From Ornithobacterium rhinotracheale (GTDB taxonomy: Bacteria > Bacteroidota > Bacteroidia > Flavobacteriales > Weeksellaceae), in NCBI RefSeq assembly GCF_022832975.1, contig NZ_CP094846.1:1935501-1999500 (forward strand): a stretch of 64,000 bases of DNA, written 5' to 3'. The notes beneath the pieces are model-generated. The model did no database searches. It saw nothing but the letters and a program-made list of their open reading frames with translations, and had not been told where the DNA came from. The number at the start of each line of letters is the position of its first letter. The stretch's first letter is position 1. This document shows positions 1-10,880 of this stretch, one piece after another. The position numbers were made by a program, and so were the translations under genes.

Positions 1-1
1 C

Positions 2-286
2 ACGCCTGGCACGCGAAAAGGAGACCAAGCTGAATATGAGGCCGTGAAAGCCGTGTTTGGTGAGCAAATGCCGCTTATTACCAACAACAAATGGAAAATC
101 GGGCATACCTTTGGTGCCGCAGGCGTGCTAAGCCTAATTTATGGCATCGAGATGATTAAAAACCAAAGTTTCTACGCTCTGCCTTGGGGAGGGAGCATTT
201 CCCTTGGGCATCCGATAAAGAATATTTTAATCAATGCTGCCGGCTTTGGGGGCAATGCGGTGAGTGTTTTAATTAAGGGTTTATAA
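2..286 (+). CDS. beta-ketoacyl-ACP synthase, C-terminal fragment
   Basis: Only the 3' end of this gene is in the window; the frame is open back to base 2, so the real start lies upstream. The visible ~94 residues begin with a PGTRKGD stretch that matches the conserved H-GTGT-x-x-x-D segment of condensing enzymes. They continue into KIGHTFGAAG, the Lys/His active-site region of KAS I/II thiolase-fold enzymes (FabF/FabB family). The end GFGGNAVSVL matches the family's usual C-terminal GFGG motif. The enzyme condenses malonyl-ACP with an acyl chain; whether it serves fatty acid, aryl polyene or flexirubin synthesis cannot be told from this fragment. Confidence 0.85.
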   Translation, partial: TPGTRKGDQAEYEAVKAVFGEQMPLITNNKWKIGHTFGAAGVLSLIYGIEMIKNQSFYALPWGGSISLGHPIKNILINAAGFGGNAVSVLIKGL

Positions 287-372
287 AAAATCAACCGCAA
301 GAGGAATACAAGAAACCTGCGCTGAAAACTTCATAAAAAAACTAAAATCTTATGATAAATATCATCAAACAA

Positions 373-406
373 TTTGCAAAGCGTATTTAAATATACTCTA
401 AATTTG
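373..406 (+). promoter_or_regulatory. Bacteroidota-type promoter for the 436-885 gene
   Basis: TTTG at 373-376 and TAAATTTG at 399-406 are separated by 22 bases and match the flavobacterial -33 TTTG / -7 TAnnTTTG consensus exactly. The start codon lies 29 bases downstream. Confidence 0.6.
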
Positions 407-435
407 AGGTGTAATTAAGACTAAAATTATAAAAA

Positions 436-885
436 ATGAAAAAATTATTTATTACTCTCGGTCTTATAGCATCTACAATGATGTTTGCACAGACATATCA
501 AATTCCCACAAAAAATTTAGTAAATTTTAATGTTCATTGTCTTAATTATGATAACAACTTTAGACCATGCATTAAGGTAAAAGAAGGAGATATCATTTAT
601 ACCTTAGTCTTTGATCAGACATCTTCGAAACCTGTTGATATCAATAAAACTTTAAATCTTTATATCAAATCAACACAAAGTCCTCATTTCAAAACACCTG
701 AAGGCTATACCGTAGAAAACACCTACAACGATGTAAAAAAATACGGAAAACTCGTAAAAATCGCAGGATTTGGAAATTATGTAGAGCTACCTTCGGGATG
801 GCGTGCCAATTTCTACAACAAAGAAAATTTATTTGAAACACACGATAACGAAAAAATTGTTTCTTTTTCCAAAGTATATAAATGA
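436..885 (+). CDS. small secreted protein of unknown function
   Basis: A 149-residue protein with a clear Sec signal peptide: charged start MKK, hydrophobic stretch to about residue 17, and a probable cleavage after MMFAQ. I do not recognise the mature part. It has two cysteines about ten residues apart (around residues 35 and 45) that could form a disulfide, and a beta-rich, Lys/Asn/Tyr-rich composition. It has its own promoter and stands alone between the fatty-acid-type synthase and the groE terminator. It is likely periplasmic or surface exposed; no function is assigned. Confidence 0.7.
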   Translation: MKKLFITLGLIASTMMFAQTYQIPTKNLVNFNVHCLNYDNNFRPCIKVKEGDIIYTLVFDQTSSKPVDINKTLNLYIKSTQSPHFKTPEGYTVENTYNDVKKYGKLVKIAGFGNYVELPSGWRANFYNKENLFETHDNEKIVSFSKVYK

Positions 886-1204
886 TTTCAAAAATAAATC
901 TCTATCTCATAGACTATTACAGCCCATTGCAACACAATGGGCTAAATACTTATATTAGAGAGCTTACAGAGTATTTAAAATCCCACATAAAATATTTTAT
1001 TTCATTTTAATTGGATAAATCACGCACCATTTGCTCAATTTTTAAAGAAATAAATTCCGTACAAAACATTGTGTTCCCTCGCCAAAAATCCAAAAGAGTG
1101 GCTTGGATTTCTTTTTCCCCAAACATTAATTTCTCTGAACCATTTTTTATTTTAACTTTAATTTTATGCAGATTTTTTCCATTTTCAATTTATTTTTCAA
1201 ATAT
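886..1204. other. gene-poor stretch with a possible gene remnant
   Basis: There is no convincing gene here. On the minus strand, 1007-1186 is open with a protein-like composition, but its only in-frame ATG (1126) would give a 39-residue peptide with no known signature. It lies just beyond the groEL terminator, so it is probably a remnant or chance ORF. Confidence 0.3.
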
Positions 1205-1234
1205 AAAAAGCTACCTTTTTGAGGTAGCTTTTTT
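1205..1234 (-). terminator. intrinsic terminator after groEL
   Basis: Stem AAGCTACC (1208-1215) pairs with GGTAGCTT (1223-1230), with A and T tracts on both sides. It can work in both directions but stands right behind groEL on the minus strand. Confidence 0.8.
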
Positions 1235-1255
1235 ATTATATTAAGAATTGAGGGG

Positions 1256-2905
<1,650 letters not shown>

Positions 2906-2949
2906 TTATTTATTTTAAAAAATTTATATTTTGAGTGTTTTTTCTTTAA

Positions 2950-3228
2950 TTAAACGATTGCCAAAATATCGGCTTCTCTCATAATTAAATAATCTTTTCC
3001 TTCTAATTTAAGTTCAGTACCTGCGTATTTCCCGTAAAGTACTTTATCCCCTACTTGCACAGTAAGTGGCTCGTCTTTTTTTCCAGTTCCTACTGCCACC
3101 ACGATTCCTTCTTGTGGTTTTTCTTTGGCTGAATCTGGGATAATGATTCCAGAAGCGGTTTTAGTTTCTGCTGGAGCGGGCTCGATTACCACGCGATCTG
3201 CTAAGGGTCTAATGTTTAAATTGCTCAT
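2950..3228 (-). CDS. groES: co-chaperonin GroES
   Basis: A 92-residue 10 kDa lid of the GroEL chamber. It starts with the family's typical I-R-P-L-x-D-R-V-V motif, has the mobile-loop region TASGIIIPD near residues 25-33, and the [11 protein letters not shown] segment near residues 60-70. It is the first gene of the groES-groL operon on the minus strand. The 208-base region upstream holds no other gene and must contain the promoter, but no exact TAnnTTTG box with a well-placed -33 partner was found there. Confidence 0.98.
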   Translation of the reverse strand: MSNLNIRPLADRVVIEPAPAETKTASGIIIPDSAKEKPQEGIVVAVGTGKKDEPLTVQVGDKVLYGKYAGTELKLEGKDYLIMREADILAIV

Positions 3229-3371
3229 ATTTGTTATCTTTTATTTCTTAATTAAAAAATCTGTGCTCTACATTTTTCACAAAGTATGCCAAGCGCCTTA
3301 GATTTCCAAAACACAACTTTAAATTCTAAAAATCAATATTTTACATATTTCCCCATGACTGACAATTCATA

Positions 3372-3405
3372 CAAAAAAATGCCAAGCTGGTGACAACTTG
3401 GCATT
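3372..3405 (-). terminator. terminator of the T9SS metalloprotease gene
   Basis: AATGCCAAG (3379-3387) pairs with CTTGGCATT (3397-3405). On the minus strand the hairpin is followed by seven Ts, so it ends the transcript of the 3437-6046 gene. Confidence 0.8.
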
Positions 3406-3436
3406 AATGCTTGATTTATTTTTTTAGACTAAAAAT

Positions 3437-6046
3437 CTATTCGATGATGAATTTGGCAGATTCTGAAAGGTCGTTGCCTTCGGCTTGCAAGATATAAACG
3501 CCCGTTGGAATCCCCATAATATTGATTTTTTGGATAAAGGTTCCCGTTTGGCTAAGGTTTTCATCTTGCTTGATTAATTGCCCTACGAGATTGTAAATTT
3601 TAAAGCTCACACCTGGTTTAGCCAAATTTGAAATCTTGACATTCACATCGCGATAAGCAGGATTTGGATATAATTCTAAACGCTTGCCCGAAGGTTTTTC
3701 TGGCGTAAAGGCACTAAAAGTATTGGCGCAAAGATTTAAATTAGCTTTAGTAATTTTTCCTTCATAAGGTCTTACACCATCACCCACCAAAAGTTTCCAT
3801 TCGCCTTTTTGAGCCACTCCATTAAACGACGCAAAAGGCACTTGGGGTTTGAAATTCTGAACCGTTTCAGCGCATTTCATACTTGATTGATTATCTGAAA
3901 TTTCAGCATTGATTTTTGAATTTTCTGAATCTGCGCAAGGTTTTGTAAAGATTTCCACCATTTCGCCCGAAGGAGAAACTAGATAGGCTTGCAAATCGCT
4001 CATTCTTTGATGGCTGATGCCTAAATTCAATTTTACATTATTTACTAAACCATCGTTCGGCACTGAAAATGTGATTTTGGTATATTCCTTATACTCTATC
4101 TTAGCAGCAGAAACACCATCAGCAATTGCCAATGGTAATCTTTCTTTTGGCAAATAATTTCTACAAACATTGTTGGCTCTGTATCCTACCGAAAACGGCT
4201 TACTCACTGCAAAGAAAATATTTCCCACAGGCTCGATTAAAATATAGGCCTGCTCGGCTTCAAAATCTTCCGGCAATTGGATTTTTTCTTCGCCATCATT
4301 GCTTGCATTAGCTTTAAGCAAAGTTTTCTGCATTTTGCCCGCTTGGTCTGTCACCAAAAAAATATTCACATTCGCCACATTAATAGGCGCTTCATTCGTC
4401 TTAGCCACATTCCATTTTACATCTAGCTCGCCACCTTTGGCTACACTTTCGCTTACGCTTGGTTTTATCACAGAAAATCCCGTTTCGCTCGCTTGCACAT
4501 TTACCGTCATATGGTCGGTCGCCACTTGACCATAATTTTGCCCATCACGCACCGCCAAACCAAAATTCAATGTTCTAGCGACATTCGACAAAGACTCAAA
4601 TGGCGCATCGGTCAACATTTGTTTTTTGACTAAATTCCACGACGGAAACATTCTTTCTTTATCTTTAGACGGTTTCACACTTCTAAAAAGCGGATTGGTC
4701 GTGCTGTTGGCATCGGCATTGGTATAAGTTGTACTTTGTGAACTATTTAATTGCTCCCAAGTGTAGGTGTAATTTTCTTTATTAGTTCCTTCGGCATCGC
4801 CTTTTAAGATAAATGGCGTTTTCGCAGGAATGGTATAATCCTCTCCTGCTTTTGCAATAGATGGCTTGGTCGGTAATTCTTGAATTTTTCCGCAATTAGG
4901 TTTATTATTCAACGTGTAATTTATCTGCAAAACACTGATTTGATTAAAGTAATTATCACTATGATTTTGCACATTGAATTTCCCACCATGTTCGCTCACG
5001 ATTCCTGCATATCCCATAATCGTAGACCCCGAACCTGGCTCCACATACGATGCCACACCTTTTTCTTCTTTTTTTGAAAAAATATGCGTTGCGCCCAACT
5101 GGTGACCGATTTCGTGCGTCAAGAAATCCACATCAAAATTGATTCCTTCGGGCTTTGCATCATAAGGCGCTGTAAAGGCACTCCCTTTTTGTCCGCTTTC
5201 GCACACCGTTCCGATGTCGGCCGCAAAACCACCACCAAACGACGCTCCTAATAAATGCCCTAAATCGTAATTTGCATCACCAATTTTTTGGTCTAAAACA
5301 TTTTGCAATTCTCTGCTCCATGTACCGTTTTTGGTGCCTTGTTGCGCATCTGAAAACGGATCATTTTTCGCATCAGTGAAGATTAATTGATCTTCATTTT
5401 CGATTAATTCTAAATGCACCGAAACTTCTTTTTCGAGTACAGCATTCACATGCGTGAGCGATGCATTCACTGCTGCCAAGGCTTTTTCTTTGGTACCTCC
5501 ATGATATTGAGTATATTCTCCTGTCACCGCAATCGCTGTGCGATAAGTTCTTCTTTTGGCATCCGTTTTTAAAGGTAATTTATCAATCGGGGGCAACACA
5601 TTGAAGGCTTCCGGCGTTAAACAATTAAAATCAAAATTTAATTTTTCATGGTTGAGCGCATAAGTGTTGTACAAATTTTTGTCTTTGGCTAAAGTCGTTA
5701 CGCCGCCTTTGTCATACATCACCAAAGCATCAATTTTCTGCGGACTCACGCTCAATCGTAATTCTGAACCATGTGCGTACCCGATGTAAGATTTAATATT
5801 TGGGTATTTTTTTGCCAGCTCAGGAGAAAAGTTACTGTTTTCTACCAATTGATATTTAGTAAAATTCCCATTTTTGGTCGGGATTTGCACTTCGGCTTTT
5901 TGCTGAATATTTTTTTGCAATGCCATCAAATCTAAATGATAAGCTTTTTGAATCTCTTGATTTTTAGGCGTAGTGGCTTGCCAATATTGCTGAGCAAAAG
6001 CAAATGCTGGAAAGAGAAAAAATATGTGTAAAAATCGATTTTTCAT
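3437..6046 (-). CDS. secreted reprolysin-like zinc metalloprotease with T9SS sorting domain
   Basis: An 869-residue secreted endopeptidase. In order: a signal peptide (to about residue 18, ending FAFAQ); a pro-region; a metzincin catalytic domain with HEIGHQLGATH (HExxHxxGxxH) near residue 311 and a downstream Met-turn TIMGYAG; a PKD/Ig-like linker with the TYTWEQL motif; a proprotein-convertase P/HomoB-like jelly roll near 665-775; and a C-terminal type IX sorting domain from about 795, starting LELYPNPA and ending in a short GVYILQ-type strand. The family (M12B-like, common in flavobacteria) degrades host or environmental protein. It is monocistronic with a terminator on each side. The sorting domain predicts export through the T9SS to the surface or medium. 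Confidence 0.93.
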   Translation of the reverse strand: MKNRFLHIFFLFPAFAFAQQYWQATTPKNQEIQKAYHLDLMALQKNIQQKAEVQIPTKNGNFTKYQLVENSNFSPELAKKYPNIKSYIGYAHGSELRLSVSPQKIDALVMYDKGGVTTLAKDKNLYNTYALNHEKLNFDFNCLTPEAFNVLPPIDKLPLKTDAKRRTYRTAIAVTGEYTQYHGGTKEKALAAVNASLTHVNAVLEKEVSVHLELIENEDQLIFTDAKNDPFSDAQQGTKNGTWSRELQNVLDQKIGDANYDLGHLLGASFGGGFAADIGTVCESGQKGSAFTAPYDAKPEGINFDVDFLTHEIGHQLGATHIFSKKEEKGVASYVEPGSGSTIMGYAGIVSEHGGKFNVQNHSDNYFNQISVLQINYTLNNKPNCGKIQELPTKPSIAKAGEDYTIPAKTPFILKGDAEGTNKENYTYTWEQLNSSQSTTYTNADANSTTNPLFRSVKPSKDKERMFPSWNLVKKQMLTDAPFESLSNVARTLNFGLAVRDGQNYGQVATDHMTVNVQASETGFSVIKPSVSESVAKGGELDVKWNVAKTNEAPINVANVNIFLVTDQAGKMQKTLLKANASNDGEEKIQLPEDFEAEQAYILIEPVGNIFFAVSKPFSVGYRANNVCRNYLPKERLPLAIADGVSAAKIEYKEYTKITFSVPNDGLVNNVKLNLGISHQRMSDLQAYLVSPSGEMVEIFTKPCADSENSKINAEISDNQSSMKCAETVQNFKPQVPFASFNGVAQKGEWKLLVGDGVRPYEGKITKANLNLCANTFSAFTPEKPSGKRLELYPNPAYRDVNVKISNLAKPGVSFKIYNLVGQLIKQDENLSQTGTFIQKINIMGIPTGVYILQAEGNDLSESAKFIIE

Positions 6047-6129
6047 TACTTAATTTGATTAAAATCCAAATTTAAAAATATTTAATTGATTCAATTGTAA
6101 AAATCAATCATACTTTGATTAATTAACAT

Positions 6130-6173
6130 AAAAAAATCTACCTCCTTGCTCTAGCAAAAAGGTAGATTTTTTT
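6130..6173 (-). terminator. terminator after secG
   Basis: AAAAAATCTACC (6130-6141) pairs with GGTAGATTTTTT, leaving T tracts on both strands. It lies between the secG stop and the start of the metalloprotease gene, and closes the minus-strand secG operon. Confidence 0.8.
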
Positions 6174-6194
6174 GATAACTTAAAATTTTCTCTT

Positions 6195-6566
6195 TTATTC
6201 TACTGGTGCTTCAGCTGGCGTAGTTTGCTCAGGCATCGGAGTTGCAGGTGCGTTTGGAGTCACAGAAGTATCTGTATTTTGTGGCAAAGCAGGCATTTCC
6301 TTTACTGGAATGTCTGGTGAAATTATATCGCTATTTCTAGGAACTAAGAAATTAGAAAGAATCACCAAAACAGCAATCAAAATGGCTAGTGTCCATGTGG
6401 CTTTGTCCAAGAAATCATTGGTACGCTGCACGCCAAACATTTGGCTTCCACTTCCCCCGAATGTCGAAGAAAGTCCTCCTCCTTTTGGGTTTTGAGATAA
6501 TACCACCATTACTAATAGCACACAAACAATCATGATAACGATCATTAAAAATATAAATGTTGTCAT
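6195..6566 (-). CDS. secG: protein translocase subunit SecG
   Basis: A small inner-membrane component of the SecYEG channel that stimulates SecA-driven protein export. It has 123 residues: a first transmembrane helix at the N-terminus, the family loop SQNPKGGGL followed by the glycine-rich FGGSGSQMFG, then the DFLDKATW segment and a second transmembrane helix. The Pro/Thr/Ala-rich C-terminal tail after the second helix (about residue 85 on) is typical of Bacteroidota SecG. It is the last gene of a six-gene run, three bases after the TPR-like gene. Confidence 0.95.
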   Translation of the reverse strand: MTTFIFLMIVIMIVCVLLVMVVLSQNPKGGGLSSTFGGSGSQMFGVQRTNDFLDKATWTLAILIAVLVILSNFLVPRNSDIISPDIPVKEMPALPQNTDTSVTPNAPATPMPEQTTPAEAPVE

Positions 6567-6569
6567 ATC

Positions 6570-7364
6570 TTAATTATTCTTTAATTCTTTAATTAATTTT
6601 ATTTGGTCTGCAAAGAAACCACTTTTTTCTGGATATTTCAAACGCAAAATGTTATAAGCTGTAATAGCTTTGTCATATTTTTTCTGTTCCACATAGATTT
6701 TAGCCAAAGTTTCGGTCATCAAATGCGACATATTTTGGTCTTGTTTTAGCTTAATTTGACTTGGCTTATAGTCTTCGGATGGCTTTATTTTCGGGCTTTT
6801 CTCCAAAAATTCATTGATGATTTTTAATTTCTCCTGAATACCCTCGGGCTCTGTAGAATTTTGATTTTTTTCTTGAAAAGTTTTTTTATGAGATTTGTCA
6901 TTTATTTCATCTTCTAAGTTAGACAAATCACTTTTTTTGTTTGCTTTCAGCCATTGATTGAACAATAATTCGCTTTTTTGCGGGATTTTCACTTCCTCTT
7001 TTGGCGACTCTTCAGGTTGCTCTACGGCTAAAGTTTGCTCTCTTTCTGCCTCTTGGGTAATTTCTAAAATCGGATTTTGAACGATTTTTTCTTTCATCTC
7101 TTCTGCAACGAGTGGCGTCGAGGTTGCTGTTTTCTCTTTTTTCTGATAAAAAAGGTAATCATAAAGGATTTTTCGGTTGCCACAATAGGTGGCCGTTTTC
7201 TGTAAATTTTCTAAAAACACCGACTCCTCCGCTCCCTGCATCGCCTTGGTTTGCAACAAATGTAGCGGCTGAAAATACGGATACTTTTCAAGCTCTCTCT
7301 CAATCAGAAAAAGTTTGTTATCTTTTAAATCAAGTGGATTTTTAAGTAATTCTAAAATTTCCAT
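6570..7364 (-). CDS. hypothetical protein with C-terminal TPR-like repeat
   Basis: A 264-residue probable cytosolic protein with no signal peptide. The first ~70 residues are helical with aromatic pairs (YPYFQPLHLLQ). The middle (about 75-190) is rich in Lys and Glu and probably disordered. The last ~50 residues contain a single TPR-like unit: AKIYVEQKKYDKAITAYNI, then a proline-bounded helix. This organisation recurs in flavobacterial genes next to secG and lptE, but no function is established. Its position inside the envelope-biogenesis run suggests a role in export or LPS assembly; that is inference. Confidence 0.8.
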   Translation of the reverse strand: MEILELLKNPLDLKDNKLFLIERELEKYPYFQPLHLLQTKAMQGAEESVFLENLQKTATYCGNRKILYDYLFYQKKEKTATSTPLVAEEMKEKIVQNPILEITQEAEREQTLAVEQPEESPKEEVKIPQKSELLFNQWLKANKKSDLSNLEDEINDKSHKKTFQEKNQNSTEPEGIQEKLKIINEFLEKSPKIKPSEDYKPSQIKLKQDQNMSHLMTETLAKIYVEQKKYDKAITAYNILRLKYPEKSGFFADQIKLIKELKNN

Positions 7365-7372
7365 ATTTTCTC

Positions 7373-7882
7373 TTACCAGTCGGCTACAATGGCATTAAAT
7401 ATTTGGTCGATTAGTCGTTTTATAATTTTCTCGGTCAGCTCATCTTGCACTTGTACCAAGGATTGATTTGCCTCGAAATCTCCATAATCAGAAAATGTGC
7501 GAGAAAAGCTTTTTTCTTCCTGAATTTTATTCTCGTATCGTACTTTTATCGTGATAGTTAAACGGTTTTGCGCTGCTCGGTCACCACTCACAACGGAGGT
7601 AGGCGTTACGGTGTAATCCGTGATTTCCCCATCTATAATGACATCGGCATCCTCGGTATTTACCAAAGTTAATTTGGTTCTTTGTTGAAATCTTAATTGA
7701 AGCGCATTGGTAAATTCTTGGCTTAAATTAGGATTCTGCAGTGGTGCGTAATTTGGAAATTTACGAATATTTGCCGTGTGAATCCTTGGATCTAGCGACG
7801 AACCCGTAAAGGTGTAACACCCATTTAAACTAAAAAGCAACATTAAGCCCAAAAGGCTAAAAATCATTTTCTTATAAGCCAT
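7373..7882 (-). CDS. lptE: LptE-like outer-membrane LPS assembly lipoprotein
   Basis: A 169-residue lipoprotein: signal peptide with lipobox near LNGC (Cys about residue 22), then YTFTGSSL. The mature part has the family pattern of an early ANIRKFPN strand, a helix with LRFQQRTKL, and the DADVIIDGEITDY strand followed by a second beta pair. This matches the LptE/RlpB family, which plugs the LptD barrel in lipopolysaccharide delivery. Its start overlaps the sigma54 activator gene by 11 bases, so the two are translationally linked. Confidence 0.85.
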   Translation of the reverse strand: MAYKKMIFSLLGLMLLFSLNGCYTFTGSSLDPRIHTANIRKFPNYAPLQNPNLSQEFTNALQLRFQQRTKLTLVNTEDADVIIDGEITDYTVTPTSVVSGDRAAQNRLTITIKVRYENKIQEEKSFSRTFSDYGDFEANQSLVQVQDELTEKIIKRLIDQIFNAIVADW

Positions 7883-9110
7883 ATTGCTTAATTTTTCGGT
7901 ATAAAGTTCTTTCTGAAATGCCTAATTCCTCGGCGGCTTCTTTTCGTTTTCCGCTGTGTTTTTGCAAGGCTTTTTCGATTAAATCTATTTCGTTATCCTG
8001 CAAAGATAAGGAATTATTTTCTGGAATATCCTCATAATCATAATCCTCCACTTCTGCAGGATAAGTAGGCGTGGCTTCGATATTTTCTGGTTCGTATTTC
8101 AATAAGGAATCGGGAGCAGAGGTGTAGCCATTGAGCACTCGATTGACTAAATCTTTGTTATCGGCCACCACATCATCGTGATTTTTGGACAATAATTGCA
8201 AGGTGAGTGCTCGCAAATCGTTTAAATCCTTTTTCATATCAAAAAGGAATTTATACAAAAGCTCTCTCTCGTTTGAAAAATCGTTTTCGCCCTCACCAAA
8301 TCCAGATTTCACAGGCACAATGCTATTAGTCGGTAAAAATTTGTTGATCTCCTCTGCGCCCACTTCTTCTCGCGTTTCCACCACAGAAACTTCCTCGGCA
8401 AAGTTTCGAAGCTGGCGCACATTCCCCGGCCAAGCGTAGTGCGACAAAGTAATCTCGGCTTGTGGCGTAAGTTTCACAACAGGACGGCGGTATTTTTCGG
8501 CAAAATCAATGGCAAATTTCCTAAACAACAACGGAATATCTTCTGGACGCTCACGCAGGGCTGGAACTTTTATTTCTACTGTATTTAAACGATAATATAA
8601 ATCTTCTCTAAACTTCCCTTTTTGCACTGCATCTAGCACATTCACATTGGTTGCTGCCACGATACGCACATTGGTTTTTTGAACATTGGAAGATCCTACT
8701 TTCATAAATTCTCCTGTTTCTAGAACGCGCAACAATCTCACTTGTGTGTGCAATGGCAGCTCTCCTACCTCATCTAGGAAAATGGTTCCGCCGTTGGCTT
8801 CTTCAAAATAGCCCTTGCGGGTTTGTGTGGCGCCTGTAAAAGCACCTTTTTCGTGTCCAAACAACTCTGAATCAATCGTTCCCTCTGGGATTGCGCCACA
8901 GTTTACGGCAATATAGGTGTTATGTTTTCTTAGGCTTAGGGCGTGTATTATTTTAGGAAAAAACTCTTTCCCCACGCCACTCTCTCCCGTGATGAGTACA
9001 GAAATATCGGTATTTGCGACTTGCATAGCACGCTCAATCGCCATGTTTAGATTAGGGTTATTTCCTATGATACCAAATCGCTGCTTGATTGCTTGTAGTG
9101 ATTCTGCCAT
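7872..9110 (-). CDS. sigma54-dependent transcriptional activator without sensor domain
   Basis: A 412-residue bacterial enhancer-binding protein. The AAA+ domain begins almost at once: Walker A GESGVGKE near residue 42, the sigma54-contacting GAFTGA loop near 93, Walker B GGTIFLDE near 110, and the sensor/R-finger region with REDLYYRLN. After a linker of about 110 residues, a Fis-type helix-turn-helix (residues ~372-412, KEAAEELGISERTLYRKIKQ) closes the protein. There is no receiver, GAF or PAS domain, so activity is probably set by expression or a partner protein. It sits in an operon with miaB, lptE and secG; flavobacteria keep rpoN, but the target promoters are unknown. Confidence 0.93.
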   Translation of the reverse strand: MAESLQAIKQRFGIIGNNPNLNMAIERAMQVANTDISVLITGESGVGKEFFPKIIHALSLRKHNTYIAVNCGAIPEGTIDSELFGHEKGAFTGATQTRKGYFEEANGGTIFLDEVGELPLHTQVRLLRVLETGEFMKVGSSNVQKTNVRIVAATNVNVLDAVQKGKFREDLYYRLNTVEIKVPALRERPEDIPLLFRKFAIDFAEKYRRPVVKLTPQAEITLSHYAWPGNVRQLRNFAEEVSVVETREEVGAEEINKFLPTNSIVPVKSGFGEGENDFSNERELLYKFLFDMKKDLNDLRALTLQLLSKNHDDVVADNKDLVNRVLNGYTSAPDSLLKYEPENIEATPTYPAEVEDYDYEDIPENNSLSLQDNEIDLIEKALQKHSGKRKEAAEELGISERTLYRKIKQYGL

Positions 9111-9120
9111 AATTTAAATT

Positions 9121-9369
9121 TTAAGGGTTGCTCGGTTTTCCTTCATTGGTTTCTTTACCGTTTTCTCCTTCTTTGGTTCCCTTATTCTTTTCTCTCTCTT
9201 TTTCTCTCTTTTCTTTCTCGGAATCTACGGTATCGATTGGCTTTTCTGGAAATGGCTTAAATGTCACATCTTCTCTTACTTTAGGCTGATTTTCATCTAA
9301 GCTTAATGTTCCATCGGTGCAAGCCGAAAACAAGATGAACCCAAAAGCTAAAATTATAATTTTTCTCAT
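9121..9369 (-). CDS. small Lys/Glu-rich lipoprotein
   Basis: A short lipoprotein of about 82 residues. The preferred start (9369) gives MRKIIILAFGF with a lipobox at FSAC. An ATG six codons upstream (9387) would overlap the end of miaB by 14 bases and remains possible. After the Cys, the mature chain is short, hydrophilic and dominated by Lys, Glu, Asn and Gly (EKREKEREKNKG), probably disordered. It lies four bases after miaB and ten before the sigma54 activator, within the same operon. No family recognised. Confidence 0.65.
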   Translation of the reverse strand: MRKIIILAFGFILFSACTDGTLSLDENQPKVREDVTFKPFPEKPIDTVDSEKEKREKEREKNKGTKEGENGKETNEGKPSNP

Positions 9370-9373
9370 TTTT

Positions 9374-10816
9374 TTATTGATTTTCAATTTTTTCTCCTAA
9401 TAAAGTAGCCGACGTACAGTCTTTCACCATCACATTTACAAAATCTCCCACTTTTTCATTGCCCGTTTTTGGGAACACTACCACGGTATTTTGTGTGGTG
9501 CGACCATACCATTCGTCATCGCTTTTTTTAGAATTACCTTCAATCAAGACTTCGTGGACTTTATTTAAGTATGAGTCCATTCTTTCCCTAGAATGTTTTT
9601 GTTGCAATTCTATGATTTCACGAAGGCGGCGTTTTTTGGTTTCTTCAGGCACATTGTCGTCCATTTTCTTATGCGCAGGCGTTCCTGGGCGATCTGAATA
9701 GGCAAACATATACCCAAAATCATATTTCACATGTTCCATCAGCGAAAGTGTATCTTGGTGTTCTTCTTCGGTTTCATCGCAAAAGCCTGCAATCATATCA
9801 TGAGATAAAGCACAATCTGGAACAATTTTTCTGATGTTATCTACCAATTCGATGTATTCCTCTCTGGTGTGCTGGCGGTTCATTCGTTTCAAAACGCTGG
9901 TACTTCCCGACTGAACAGGCAAGTGAATGTATTTACAAATATTATTGTGTTTAGCCATAACATGCAACACATCTAGCGTCATATCCTGCGGGTTCGATGT
10001 ACTAAATCTTATACGCATTCCTGGCACCTCGGTCGCTACCATATCTAGCAAATTGGCAAAACTCACGGCAGTTGCTTTTTGCATTTCGGTTGCGTTTTTA
10101 AAGTCTTTCTTCAATCCGCCACCAAACCACAAGTAGCTATCTACATTTTGCCCTAAAAGGGTAACTTCCTTATAGCCATTTTCCCATAATTCTTTGCATT
10201 CTTTGATGATTGAATGCGGGTCTCTGCTTCGTTCACGACCGCGGGTAAACGGCACCACGCAAAAAGTACACATATTGTCGCAACCACGCGTAATGGAAAC
10301 AAACGCCGTTACGCCATTGCCGCCTAAACGAACAGGGCTTAAATCTGCATAAGTTTCGTCTTTAGACAAAATTACATTTACCGCCGAACGACCATCTTCT
10401 AATTCTTGCAATAAATTAGGCAAATCACGATACGCATCAGGGCCTACGACTAAGTCCACAATATGCTCTTCTTCAAGGAATTTATCTTTTAAGCGTTCCG
10501 CCATGCAGCCCAACACGCCCACCAAAAGTTTGGGATTTGTCTTCTTGATCGCATTGAACTGGTTTAAGCGTTTACGTACTGTTTGTTCAGCTTTTTCACG
10601 AATCGAGCAAGTATTTAGCAAAATTAAATCTGCGTCTTCCAACACATTGGTCGTAGAAAATCCTTCTTTACTTAAAATAGAAGCCACAATTTCTGAATCA
10701 GAAAAGTTCATCTGGCAACCATAACTTTCAAGAAAAAGCTTTCTATCTCCTTTTTTTCCTTCAGCCTGATATACTTCTCCTTGCCTTGTTTCGTCTATTA
10801 CTTTTTCTTCAAACAT
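9374..10816 (-). CDS. miaB: tRNA-2-methylthio-N6-dimethylallyladenosine synthase MiaB
   Basis: A radical-SAM methylthiotransferase that converts i6A37 to ms2i6A37 in tRNAs reading UNN codons. It has 480 residues. The N-terminal UPF0004 domain holds the auxiliary-cluster cysteines ([23 protein letters not shown]). The radical SAM motif CDNMCTFC lies near residue 181, followed by RGRERSR. The C-terminal TRAM domain begins about residue 410. It is the first gene of the six-gene minus-strand run down to secG. A TATCTTTG box (10839-10846 on the minus strand) lies just upstream. Confidence 0.97.
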   Translation of the reverse strand: MFEEKVIDETRQGEVYQAEGKKGDRKLFLESYGCQMNFSDSEIVASILSKEGFSTTNVLEDADLILLNTCSIREKAEQTVRKRLNQFNAIKKTNPKLLVGVLGCMAERLKDKFLEEEHIVDLVVGPDAYRDLPNLLQELEDGRSAVNVILSKDETYADLSPVRLGGNGVTAFVSITRGCDNMCTFCVVPFTRGRERSRDPHSIIKECKELWENGYKEVTLLGQNVDSYLWFGGGLKKDFKNATEMQKATAVSFANLLDMVATEVPGMRIRFSTSNPQDMTLDVLHVMAKHNNICKYIHLPVQSGSTSVLKRMNRQHTREEYIELVDNIRKIVPDCALSHDMIAGFCDETEEEHQDTLSLMEHVKYDFGYMFAYSDRPGTPAHKKMDDNVPEETKKRRLREIIELQQKHSRERMDSYLNKVHEVLIEGNSKKSDDEWYGRTTQNTVVVFPKTGNEKVGDFVNVMVKDCTSATLLGEKIENQ

Positions 10817-10838
10817 GTTTGTATCAATAATTAAAGGG

Positions 10839-10846
10839 CAAAGATA
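10839..10846 (-). promoter_or_regulatory. candidate -7 promoter box upstream of miaB
   Basis: On the minus strand this reads TATCTTTG, an exact TAnnTTTG -7 box 22 bases before the miaB ATG. No good -33 TTTG at normal spacing was found, so the call is tentative. Confidence 0.4.
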
Positions 10847-10880
10847 TATAAAAAAACTGACAATCTGGCAGAATTATATT

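Noticed and set aside
1011-1244. 77-residue plus-strand ORF before groEL
   Set aside because: It covers the groEL terminator hairpin and starts at a rare codon; unlikely to be translated.
3229-3350. CIRCE operator upstream of groES
   Set aside because: The 9-base inverted arms of CIRCE are not present in the region.
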